Source of the DNA: Chitinivibrionales bacterium
Lineage (GTDB): Bacteria > Fibrobacterota > Chitinivibrionia > Chitinivibrionales > WJKA01
NCBI GenBank assembly: GCA_014729375.1
Contig: WJKA01000484.1
Location: 1 to 6,370 of the forward strand
Direction: 5' to 3'
DNA length: 6,370 nt
Below the pieces are notes generated by a model. The model ran no database searches. It had not been told where the DNA came from and was given only the letters and a program-made list of their open reading frames with translations. Positions 1-6,194 of the stretch are shown here, one piece after another. A program made the translations under genes and the position numbers. How positions within the stretch are numbered: the stretch's first letter is position 1; each line of letters starts with the position of its first letter.

Positions 1-1544
1 ATACAAACCGCTTTCTCGCCACGTCCGCATCAGGCGATTATCTTGTATCGCTGTTCGATCAATACGGGCAGGATCTTGGCATTACCTCCGGAGATATCCT
101 GACGGTTTCCGCCGATGGCACGACGCCTGTTTCTATTACCGTATCCGATACAACCTCACTCCAGGACCTGGCCGGCGCGGTCTCGCAGGTTGTCAGCGCG
201 GTCAATCCGGCCAACTCCGCAGCGGTCAACCCGATTGACGGGACGATTGTCGTGAGCGCCCTGGGAAGCGCAGTAAATAATCTCAGGGTCGAAAGCAGCA
301 GGCCCCTCTCTGGATCGTTCGTTACCAATACCTTTACCTGGGGCCCATCAATAGCAGCCGGTGATACTCCCGCCTCAGGGAGCATACTTGCACCGGCCGA
401 TGAAACCGATGCGCTTTCAACCGTCTATGATGCAAGCGGCAATTCTCTCGGACTCGAGTCCGGTGATGTCATCAGTATAAATGGCGCAGTAGGGGGCAGA
501 ACAATCGCAACGGTAAACGGCACGTTCGACCCCGCAGGTACTCTTGCCGACGGGATCACCAGTCTGGGCGACCTTGTAAGCCTTATCAGGCAGGCGTATC
601 AGCTTCCACCCTACGATGCAACGCCCTATCAGAACCCATCGGTGGATATCAATAATGCCAATACGCCCGATGACCGGATCCCCGACGGCGCGCTGGTGGT
701 GCGCGGACAGCCCGAGCTGCCGTTTGCACTCACCAATATTTCAGTCCAGGCAAGCAACAATGACAACGATGCAACCGCGCCGACACGCTTTAATACCAAT
801 ATGGTGGCTACCGAAATCCAGACAGCACGAGATACCGGCCAGCATTCAACCTCTATTACCGTATATGATGAGTCCGGGGATTCTCACATTTTGACGACAA
901 CCTTTACACATTCCGGTGATCCCGGCGAATGGCTCTGGCAGGTTACCATGGAAGGGGGCGAAGAAATCCTGGGAGGAAATACCGGCCGGATCACGTTCGG
1001 GCAGGACGGGACCCCGTCATCGTTTACTTTTGATGATAACTCGACAAGCTTCAGGTTCGACCCGATGAACGGATCGAGTGTCGTGTCGGTCAACCTCGAT
1101 GTCGGGTCGCCGGGCTCGGTGGAAGGTATTACGCAGTTCAGGTCCGAATCAACCACCGCTGCATGGTATCAGGACGGGTATCCAATGGGAAACCTTCAGG
1201 AAATTTCCATTGATGAATTCGGTGAAATAGAAGGTATTTATACCAACGGAATTAATATGTCGATAGCCCGAATATATCTTGCCGAATTCAATAATCCCGC
1301 CGGATTACTGAAAGCAGGGGACAGCATGTTTTCGCAATCCAACAACTCGGGCGAGGCGGTTATGCTCCAGGCTGGCGTCGGGACAACCACGAAGGTCAAA
1401 CCGGGCGCACTGGAAATGTCAAATGTCGATCTCGCTTCAGAATTTACAACAATGATTACAACACAGCGGGGATACCAGGCAAACGCACGGGTAATTACAA
1501 CAAGCGATACCATACTTCAGGAGCTGGTACAGCTTGTACGATAA
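1..1544 (+). CDS. flgE: Flagellar hook protein FlgE, C-terminal part (5' end outside window)
   Basis: FlgE polymerises outside the cell into the hook joining the rod to the filament. The frame is open from the left edge (first full codon at 3) to TAA at 1542, immediately followed by an in-frame TAG, giving 513 visible residues. Two related inserts come first (about 39-299 and 408-755). A FlgE D2-type region follows from about 843, with a TSITVYDESG segment, TTTFTHSG and an EWLWQVT strand. The conserved C-terminal part has AAWYQDGYPMGNLQ, then MSIARIYLAEFNNPAGL, then the D0 helix with TTQRGYQANARVI and a final LQELVQLVR. That ending is the standard hook/rod C-terminus. E. coli FlgE is about 400 residues, so this protein is much longer, because of the inserts. 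No cysteine is present in the visible part. A GTG at 252 lies inside the gene and is not the start. FlgG or FlgF is less likely, given the D2 inserts and the neighbouring flbD. Confidence 0.93.
   Translation, partial: TNRFLATSASGDYLVSLFDQYGQDLGITSGDILTVSADGTTPVSITVSDTTSLQDLAGAVSQVVSAVNPANSAAVNPIDGTIVVSALGSAVNNLRVESSRPLSGSFVTNTFTWGPSIAAGDTPASGSILAPADETDALSTVYDASGNSLGLESGDVISINGAVGGRTIATVNGTFDPAGTLADGITSLGDLVSLIRQAYQLPPYDATPYQNPSVDINNANTPDDRIPDGALVVRGQPELPFALTNISVQASNNDNDATAPTRFNTNMVATEIQTARDTGQHSTSITVYDESGDSHILTTTFTHSGDPGEWLWQVTMEGGEEILGGNTGRITFGQDGTPSSFTFDDNSTSFRFDPMNGSSVVSVNLDVGSPGSVEGITQFRSESTTAAWYQDGYPMGNLQEISIDEFGEIEGIYTNGINMSIARIYLAEFNNPAGLLKAGDSMFSQSNNSGEAVMLQAGVGTTTKVKPGALEMSNVDLASEFTTMITTQRGYQANARVITTSDTILQELVQLVR
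39..755 (+). repeat. Two diverged tandem copies of a Flagellin_IN-like module within FlgE
   Basis: The repeat is visible at protein level. Copy 1 is encoded by about 39-299 and copy 2 by about 408-755. Both begin with a pattern of (F/Y)D, two residues, G, two residues, LG(I/L), one residue, SGD(I/V): copy 1 reads LFDQYGQDLGITSGDI and copy 2 VYDASGNSLGLESGDV. Both then carry TSL-x-DL (TSLQDL and TSLGDL) followed by a helix-like stretch, and both close with DG-x-(I/V/L)VV and a final L/V-rich strand (NNLRVESS and TNISVQAS). Copy 2 is longer because of extra loops. The layout resembles the Flagellin_IN motif of flagellin hypervariable regions. That family assignment is inferred from pattern only. 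Confidence 0.7.
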
Positions 1545-1554
1545 TAGAAACAGA

Positions 1555-1590
1555 CCGGACGGGGCCTGTCCGGACAGGTCCCCCGCCTGT
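1555..1590 (+). terminator. Overlapping inverted repeats after flgE; possible terminator or mRNA processing/stability hairpin
   Basis: Eleven bases after the first flgE stop codon there are three competing hairpins. CCGGAC (1555-1560) pairs with GTCCGG (1568-1573). CCTGTCC (1565-1571) pairs with GGACAGG (1572-1578), a perfect 14-base palindrome extended by the outer G run at 1561-1564 and the C run after 1579. ACAGG (1574-1578) pairs with CCTGT (1586-1590). The first and third can coexist, while the central one excludes both. Only a short T run (TTT, 1590-1592) follows, so a strong intrinsic terminator is doubtful. Protection of the hook mRNA 3' end or partial attenuation is equally possible. 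Confidence 0.45.
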
Positions 1591-1628
1591 TTGCACAAGA
1601 GAAATACTGAAATGATTAATCAAGAAGG

Positions 1629-1657
1629 TTGACCTGAGACGAGCATTACATTAAAAT
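1629..1657 (+). promoter_or_regulatory. Candidate sigma70-type promoter for flbD-motAB-fliL-fliM-fliY
   Basis: TTGACC at 1629-1634 and TAAAAT at 1652-1657 each match the -35 and -10 consensus in five of six positions. They are separated by exactly 17 bases. The stretch just upstream (about 1596-1628) is A-rich, as in an UP element. Initiation near 1664 would leave a leader of about 45 bases before the flbD ATG at 1709. The site lies in the one real gap of the window, downstream of the flgE hairpins. No sigma28 or sigma54 pattern is evident here. It is a consensus match only. Confidence 0.5.
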
Positions 1658-1708
1658 TTGGTAAGACGGCAATTAATAACAAGTTACAATGAAACAGAGA
1701 CATAAGTA

Positions 1709-1954
1709 ATGATAGCATTGCGCCGATTGAACGGGGAAGAGTTTGTGTTGAACGCCGATTATATCGAATCGATGGAGTCGACGCCCGATTCAATAATTAG
1801 CCTGACTACGGGAAAAAAAGTCATTGTGAGAAATTCACTGGAAGATATTGTCAGAAAAACAGTTAAATACAAGCAACTGTGTAATCAGACAATTAATGTT
1901 GTTCGGAAAAACAGGGAGAATGCGCATGGAGAGAGCGGGGAAACAGGCACATAA
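1709..1954 (+). CDS. flbD: FlbD family small flagellar protein
   Basis: This is an 81-residue protein with the characteristic FlbD start: an MIALRRLNGEEFVLNADYIE segment, then TPDSIISLTTGKKVIVRNS, then a helix (LEDIVRKTVKYK). The family is small, of poorly defined biochemical function, linked to swarming and motility, and usually encoded between flgE and motA or fliL, exactly as here. The last 25 or so residues are charged and variable. No signal peptide or membrane segment is visible. The start is fixed by an in-frame TAA at 1703-1705, only one codon before the ATG. The Shine-Dalgarno is weak (GAGA at 1697-1700), suggesting modest translation. It is probably the first gene of the transcript from the promoter at 1629-1657. 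It should not be confused with the Caulobacter sigma54 activator, also called FlbD, which is unrelated. Confidence 0.9.
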   Translation: MIALRRLNGEEFVLNADYIESMESTPDSIISLTTGKKVIVRNSLEDIVRKTVKYKQLCNQTINVVRKNRENAHGESGETGT

Positions 1955-1997
1955 TTTATTGATCTCAAATTTCTTATAATCAGAGGAATATTTCAAT

Positions 1998-2762
1998 ATG
2001 GATATTGCGACAATTACCGGTCTGATAGCGGCAGTAGGATTGATTCTGCTTGGCATGAAGGGAAATGTTGCGGCGTTTATTGATATTCCATCGGTGCAGA
2101 TTGTTCTCGGCGGTACGGCCGGTGCTGTATTGACGGCTTTTCCGCTGTCCCGGGTGCTTGCCACCGGCGGCGTTATTAAAAATATCCTTTTTGTGAAACA
2201 GAACACGCCTGTGCAGATAATCAAGCAGCTTGTGGAATTCGCCGAGCAGGCCCGCCGGGAGGGTATTCTTGCACTTGAGGCTCGGGCCGCTGAAATCGAT
2301 GATGAATTTTTGAAAAAAGGAATCCAGCTCGCTGTCGACGGCACGGAACCCGACCTGATTAAAGATATTCTCAGTACTGAGATTACGTTCATAGAATCCC
2401 GCCATGCAAACGGCGCGGTGATTTTTGATTTTGCCGCAACCCTGGCGCCTGCATTCGGCATGATCGGAACGCTGATCGGCCTTATTCTCATGCTGGGAAA
2501 TATGCAGGACGTTTCATCGATCGGTCCCAATATGGCGGTCGCACTCCTGACAACCATGTACGGCTCCATGATCGCCAATGTGTTCTGTCTTCCGGTTAAC
2601 AATAAGTTGAAAGTGTATTCGGCAAATGAAATTCTCATAAAAGAACTTATGCTTGAAGGTATTATGTCGCTTCAGTCGGGGGATAACCCTCGAATTGTGG
2701 AGCAGAAACTGACTGCATTCATCGAGCCGTCGCTCCGCGCACAGGCAATGAAGCAGAAATAG
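1998..2762 (+). CDS. motA: Flagellar motor stator protein MotA
   Basis: MotA is the inner-membrane ion-channel subunit that surrounds MotB and pushes on FliG. The 254-residue length is typical of the family. Hydrophobic segments lie at about 3-20 and 33-50, followed by a cytoplasmic domain, then segments at about 145-167 and 178-198. In the cytoplasmic loop RREGILALE (86-94) carries the Arg and Glu, eight residues apart, that correspond to E. coli R90 and E98, which contact FliG. The conserved channel prolines are P151 (LAPAFGMIGTLIGL) and P199 (VFCLPVNNKL). GAGGAA at 1983-1988 lies nine bases before the ATG and supports this start. The gene follows flbD after 43 bases and precedes motB by 13, as expected for a stator pair. 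Ion type (H+ or Na+) cannot be read with confidence. Confidence 0.97.
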   Translation: MDIATITGLIAAVGLILLGMKGNVAAFIDIPSVQIVLGGTAGAVLTAFPLSRVLATGGVIKNILFVKQNTPVQIIKQLVEFAEQARREGILALEARAAEIDDEFLKKGIQLAVDGTEPDLIKDILSTEITFIESRHANGAVIFDFAATLAPAFGMIGTLIGLILMLGNMQDVSSIGPNMAVALLTTMYGSMIANVFCLPVNNKLKVYSANEILIKELMLEGIMSLQSGDNPRIVEQKLTAFIEPSLRAQAMKQK

Positions 2763-2775
2763 GGAATACCGCAAA

Positions 2776-3513
2776 ATGGCAGGGAAAAGAAAAAAAGAGG
2801 AAGGCAAAAAAGGCGCCCCGGAGTACATGCTCACCTATGGTGACATGATGACACTTCTGTTGTGCTTTTTTGTCATGCTTCTTGCAATGTCAACAATCGA
2901 TCCCGCCAAATTTCATGTCGCGGCGTCATCATTCCAGAATGCGTTCAGCGGCGTTCTGGAAGATTTTCCCTCGATCGTGATAACAAAGGACATTCTTATT
3001 CCCCGGCTGGGCGGGGATGAGCAGAACAAGCGTATGGCAATCGACGCACGACGCAGAATCCGGGAGGTCGCTAAGCAGGAAAACATGCAGGACGGGATCA
3101 AGGTCAAGATTACCGATTCCGGACTGGCAATCAAAATAGCCGATCCAATCGGCTTTTCTGTGGGAAGCGCGGAAATCAGACCGGAATTTATCGATCTTCT
3201 TTACAAATTGATTAAAATCATCAATATCGATCCAAACGCAAAGATACGGGTTGAGGGCCATACCGACAATACGCCGATTAGTACACAAAAATTCCCGTCA
3301 AACTGGGAATTGTCTGCGTCCCGGGCGCTTAATATTGTCAAATTTTTCGCCTATAACTGCGGGATCGATCCCGCGCGGCTCAGCGCTGTCGGATACGGTG
3401 AATACCGGCCGGTCGCACCAAACGATACCCCAAAAAACCGGCAGAAAAACAGGCGGATTGAAATATATGTCGAATATCTGAAAAAACAGGAATCAGAGCA
3501 AGCAAAGAAATAG
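2776..3513 (+). CDS. motB: Flagellar motor stator protein MotB (OmpA-like peptidoglycan-binding domain)
   Basis: MotB anchors the stator to peptidoglycan and carries the ion-binding aspartate. The product has 245 residues. A Lys/Glu-rich cytoplasmic tail (1-16) precedes a single membrane helix (about 19-40). In it YMLTYGDMMTLLL places the essential ion-binding Asp at D23, equivalent to E. coli D32. A linker and plug region follows, then an OmpA/MotB domain from about 130 to the end. This domain shows VEGHTDNTP (159-167), NWELSASRA (176-184) and NRQKNRRIEI (221-230), the residues that bind diaminopimelate-containing peptidoglycan. This implies a periplasmic cell-wall anchor. The AGGGAA at 2761-2766 overlaps the motA stop and serves as ribosome site, so translation is probably coupled to motA. 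Confidence 0.97.
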   Translation: MAGKRKKEEGKKGAPEYMLTYGDMMTLLLCFFVMLLAMSTIDPAKFHVAASSFQNAFSGVLEDFPSIVITKDILIPRLGGDEQNKRMAIDARRRIREVAKQENMQDGIKVKITDSGLAIKIADPIGFSVGSAEIRPEFIDLLYKLIKIINIDPNAKIRVEGHTDNTPISTQKFPSNWELSASRALNIVKFFAYNCGIDPARLSAVGYGEYRPVAPNDTPKNRQKNRRIEIYVEYLKKQESEQAKK

Positions 3514-3528
3514 TACCGTACGTGTAAA

Positions 3529-3534
3529 CGGAGG
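3529..3534 (+). promoter_or_regulatory. Ribosome binding site of fliL
   Basis: CGGAGG stands five bases before the fliL ATG at 3540. It is among the clearest Shine-Dalgarno sites in the window and fixes the start directly ahead of the acidic N-terminal tail. Confidence 0.8.
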
Positions 3535-3539
3535 ATATA

Positions 3540-4094
3540 ATGCCCGAGGAAGAAAAAAAACAGGAACAGAAAGAACAGGCCCCTGAGGCCGGAGGGGAAG
3601 GCGCGAAAAAAGAAGGGTCCAATACGATCCTCTTTTTCGGCATTATCGGAGGAATTGTCCTTGTTAATTTGATCATGGCGGTTGTCCTGTTTACGGTCAC
3701 ACGGCCGAAAAACGAGGAAGAGGAGGCTGCAGAAGCTGTAGAGGACTCCGCAGAGGTCGTTGTGGAAGAAACCATGAGTATGGGCATGACCTCCGAACCG
3801 ATTGAAGCAATCGTCAATATCGCCGGTACCGACGGAGAGCGGTTTCTGAAAGTTGTCGTTATCCTCGAATTTGATGAAACCCATAGGGAACTTCCGGAAG
3901 AACTTACACGGCGCGCACCGCGGTTCAAAAACATGCTGATCGAACAGCTTTCGCGCATGACATTGCAGGAAGTCAACGAACCGTCGGCAAAAGAAAGAAT
4001 CCGGAAAGAGTTCCTGCGGCGGGTCAACAGTATTATTCCGCCGAAAATGGGTGAAGTCAATAATGTTCTGCTGGACCAGTTTATTATTCAATAG
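3540..4094 (+). CDS. fliL: Flagellar basal body-associated protein FliL
   Basis: FliL is a single-pass inner-membrane protein that surrounds or assists the MotAB stator near the basal body. This 184-residue product has a highly charged cytoplasmic tail (1-26, Glu/Lys/Gln rich). A membrane helix lies at about 29-53, rich in Ile, Val, Leu and Gly. A strongly acidic linker follows (about 58-76, many Glu). The periplasmic FliL domain begins near 85, with EPIEAIVNIAGTDGERFLKV, a VVILEFD strand, an RRAPRFKNMLIEQLS helix and a C-terminal RRVNSIIPP...VLLDQFIIQ. The ending in F-I-I-Q is family-typical. The gene sits between motB and fliM, its usual place. Codons 4-7 include a run of eight A (3553-3560). 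The gene is intact as read. Confidence 0.93.
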   Translation: MPEEEKKQEQKEQAPEAGGEGAKKEGSNTILFFGIIGGIVLVNLIMAVVLFTVTRPKNEEEEAAEAVEDSAEVVVEETMSMGMTSEPIEAIVNIAGTDGERFLKVVVILEFDETHRELPEELTRRAPRFKNMLIEQLSRMTLQEVNEPSAKERIRKEFLRRVNSIIPPKMGEVNNVLLDQFIIQ

Positions 4095-4108
4095 TAAAGG
4101 AAAAAACC

Positions 4109-5131
4109 GTGAGTGATATACTCTCGCAAGATGAAGTTGATGCCCTGTTGAGTGCAGTCTCCGCGGGAGGCGAATCAGACCTTGGCGGTATGGAAGAGGC
4201 CCCGTCGGGAGGTGAAGAAGAGGCTGAGCAGGAAAAAGCCCTTTCTCTCTATGACTTCCGCCGGCCGGACCGGGTCTCGAAAGACCAGATGCGTACCCTG
4301 CAAAACCTTCACGAAGGCTATGCCAGGCAATACTCAACCTCGCTGACCAATTTTCTCCGGACATTCGTCGAAATCGAGCTGGTCAGCGTCGACCAGTTGA
4401 CATTTTCTGAGTTTATAATGTCAATATCCAACCCGAGCTGTATCTATGTTTTTAAAATGGACCCGCTCGAGGGAAATGCAATCATGGAAATCAATCCCTC
4501 CCTGGTCTTTTTCATCATCGACCGCCTCTTCGGCGGACAGGGAAAACCGTCAGAACAAAACCGTGAACTGACCCTGATCGAAGAAAACGTTATCAGGCGG
4601 ATTGTCGAACGGGGATTAAGCGACCTCAAGGACATCTGGGAGCACATCGGCGTCTTTACTCCCCGTATCGAAACGTATGAAACAAATCCGCAGTTTGTAC
4701 AGATCGCACCCCCCGGTGAAACGGTTATCCTGATTTCACTGGAGGTCCGCATGCAGAATGCATCGGGACTGATGAGTCTCTGTTTTCCCTATATGGTGCT
4801 TGAAAGCGTGATCAGTAAACTTTCAGGGGAATCATGGATGTCGTCGCAAAGCACCGCAACGGTCGAAACACGCCAGGTGCTCGAACATGAAATCGATACG
4901 CTTGAACTCCCCCTGGCCGCAGTTATCGGGAAGACAAAGCTGACAATAAGAGACCTGCTCCAGCTTAAGCGGGGGGATGTACTCTGCCTGGACAAGCCGG
5001 CCGACAGCGATCTGAGTATTCAGGTGGGAGGCAAAACCAAAATGGCCGGCAAGATAGGCCTGGTCGGACGGAAAAAAGCGGCTAAAATTACCAAGATAAT
5101 TGAAAAGGAGGTTCCCGGTAATCATGAGTGA
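4109..5131 (+). CDS. fliM: Flagellar motor switch protein FliM
   Basis: FliM is the C-ring protein that binds CheY-P and transmits the switch to FliG. The 340-residue product starts at GTG (4109), eight bases after a TAAAGG ribosome site. It opens with the CheY-binding peptide LSQDEVDALL (5-14), which would be lost from any later start. An acidic linker (about 18-45) leads to the CheC-like middle domain (about 46-235), where FGGQGKP carries the GGxG loop (142-145) that contacts FliG. The C-terminal SpoA/FliN-like domain (about 258-333) has LELPLAAVIGKTKLTIRDLL, LKRGDVLCLD and a final GLVGRKKAAKITKI. The 3' end overlaps the fliY start by eight bases, which suggests translational coupling and fixed switch stoichiometry. 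Confidence 0.97.
   Translation: MSDILSQDEVDALLSAVSAGGESDLGGMEEAPSGGEEEAEQEKALSLYDFRRPDRVSKDQMRTLQNLHEGYARQYSTSLTNFLRTFVEIELVSVDQLTFSEFIMSISNPSCIYVFKMDPLEGNAIMEINPSLVFFIIDRLFGGQGKPSEQNRELTLIEENVIRRIVERGLSDLKDIWEHIGVFTPRIETYETNPQFVQIAPPGETVILISLEVRMQNASGLMSLCFPYMVLESVISKLSGESWMSSQSTATVETRQVLEHEIDTLELPLAAVIGKTKLTIRDLLQLKRGDVLCLDKPADSDLSIQVGGKTKMAGKIGLVGRKKAAKITKIIEKEVPGNHE
5105..5111 (+). promoter_or_regulatory. Ribosome binding site of fliY, inside the fliM 3' end
   Basis: AAGGAGG lies within the last codons of fliM, twelve bases before the ATG at 5124. It decides the fliY start. A TTG at 5100 in the same frame lies upstream of this site, so it cannot use it, and would add eight residues not seen in FliY/FliM N-termini. 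Confidence 0.75.
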
Positions 5132-6194
5132 ACCACTATCAGAAGATCAGATAAATGATTTGCTGGCCGAGAACGAAAGCACTGATGTCGGCGCGGATTC
5201 TCTTGACAACGGCACTGATGAGACAACTGGCGCAGCTAAAGACTATGCTGCCCTCAAAAGCGCTGTCGAGCTGTTTGACAACCATGCACAGACTGTCCTG
5301 ACAACCGTTCTCAACAAGCAAATCGGTTTTTCAGTTTTCAAATGCGAAAAGACCGATGCCGCTGCATTGCAGGAAGCCGTAACCGGTGAATCTCTTGCCC
5401 TGAAAATCGTCGCCGAAGGGGCGGTTGGCGGAGACCTGTACATGGTTATTGCCAAAAAAACAGTGGCCATGCTCTCGGACCTTATGATGATGGGGGACGG
5501 CAGTGCGGACTACACCGAAGACCACAAGGATGCAATCAGCGAGTTGACCAGTCAGATGATTAACCCGTTTGGAGTGGAACTCGGCGAAAAATTCGGAGAG
5601 TCTGTATCATTCGGCAATATTGAGGTCAGTGAGTACGACCCCGGCTCACCGCCCTTTGATACCTCTGGAAGCGATATGGCAATTCTCGAAATATCCGTTG
5701 AAGATATGGAACCGGGCAAGCTAGCGCTGATTATCCCCGGTGACATGGCCGCAGAGCTGATTTCCCGCATGGGAAGTGCGGGAGAGAGTGCCGGATCGCA
5801 GGAGGGTGATGACGGTATCGGGCTCAGTTCCGAAGAACTCAATGACCTCGCCGGGGTCTCTTCAGACCTTGACGACAGTGGGTCGTTTCAGGAGACACCG
5901 GCCTCCGGGGCCCAACCGCAGGGCAAAGGACGGCCTGATTCGGTGGAAATGCTGATGGATGTTGATCTGGATGTCTCGATTGAACTGGGAAGAACGAATA
6001 TGTCGATCAAACGGATACTGGAACTTGCACCCGGATCGATTGTCGAGCTCGAACGTATGGCTGGTGAACCGGTTGATCTCATGGTAAATGATAAAGTTGT
6101 TGCAAAAGGCGAAGTTGTGGTTGTTGATGAAAATTTCGGGATCAGAATTGTGTCCCTGGTTTCTGCTGAAGAGCGCATAAGGAGTTTGCGGTAA
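5124..6194 (+). CDS. fliY: Flagellar motor switch protein FliY (CheC-like domain fused to FliN)
   Basis: This 356-residue C-ring protein is of FliY type rather than a short FliN. It begins with a CheY-docking-like peptide LSEDQINDLL (5-14). A CheC/CheX/FliY-like domain follows (about 40-217), with GGDLYMVIAKKTVAMLSDL in its first half and GKLALIIPGDMAAELISRMG closing the second. A Gly/Ser/Asp-rich linker (about 218-272) contains another docking-like LSSEELNDLA (234-243). The C-terminal FliN/SpoA domain (about 274-356) has VDLDVSIELGRTNMSIKRIL, LAPGSIVELERMAGEPVDLMVN and GEVVVVDENFGIRIV, a very close fit to FliN. The phosphatase pattern D-x3-E-x2-N-x21-P appears broken: D136 and E140 are present, but S143 stands at the Asn and N165 at the Pro. 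It may thus be structural rather than a CheY-P phosphatase (inference). It is often annotated as fliN. Confidence 0.92.
   Translation: MSEPLSEDQINDLLAENESTDVGADSLDNGTDETTGAAKDYAALKSAVELFDNHAQTVLTTVLNKQIGFSVFKCEKTDAAALQEAVTGESLALKIVAEGAVGGDLYMVIAKKTVAMLSDLMMMGDGSADYTEDHKDAISELTSQMINPFGVELGEKFGESVSFGNIEVSEYDPGSPPFDTSGSDMAILEISVEDMEPGKLALIIPGDMAAELISRMGSAGESAGSQEGDDGIGLSSEELNDLAGVSSDLDDSGSFQETPASGAQPQGKGRPDSVEMLMDVDLDVSIELGRTNMSIKRILELAPGSIVELERMAGEPVDLMVNDKVVAKGEVVVVDENFGIRIVSLVSAEERIRSLR
6179..6184 (+). promoter_or_regulatory. Ribosome binding site of the fliO-position gene, inside fliY
   Basis: AAGGAG (preceded by T) lies nine bases before the ATG at 6194, within the last codons of fliY. It supports the start that overlaps the fliY TAA by one base (TAATG), a typical translational-coupling junction. 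Confidence 0.75.

Noticed and set aside
132..864. The 13-base word TCTATTACCGTAT present at 132-144 and 852-864
   Set aside because: Both copies encode SITV in beta strands of FlgE with no wider nucleotide identity around them, so this is similar protein sequence rather than a DNA repeat.
252..1544. GTG at 252 as the start of flgE
   Set aside because: The same frame is open to the left edge and its translation upstream is the first copy of the repeated insert, so the gene begins outside the window.
1612..1632. Six-codon reading frame (ATG at 1612, TGA at 1630) as a leader peptide for attenuation
   Set aside because: It has no ribosome site, ends in the proposed -35 box, and lies after the hairpins rather than before them.
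1754..1761. GCCGATTA in flbD as a sigma28 -10 element
   Set aside because: No TAAA-type -35 is found about 15 bases upstream, and the bases are explained as conserved FlbD codons (N-A-D-Y).
1975..1980. Perfect TATAAT between flbD and motA as a motA promoter
   Set aside because: No -35 element lies at 16-18 bases upstream and there is no extended -10. A start about seven bases downstream would fall inside the motA ribosome site and remove most of it.
1835..2638. Open frame on the minus strand opposite flbD-motA (267 codons)
   Set aside because: It is a mirror of the motA coding pattern, Ser/Ile/Arg rich with no family resemblance; motA on the + strand is unambiguous.
3351..4364. Long open frame on the minus strand opposite motB-fliL-fliM (337 codons)
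   Set aside because: It lies opposite three recognised genes, its translation is low-complexity (Phe, Arg, Leu rich) with no recognisable domain, and it has no plausible function of its own.
5100..5123. TTG at 5100 as the fliY start
   Set aside because: It precedes the AAGGAGG ribosome site at 5105-5111 and adds residues not seen in FliY; the ATG at 5124 places the docking peptide at residues 5-14 as in FliM.
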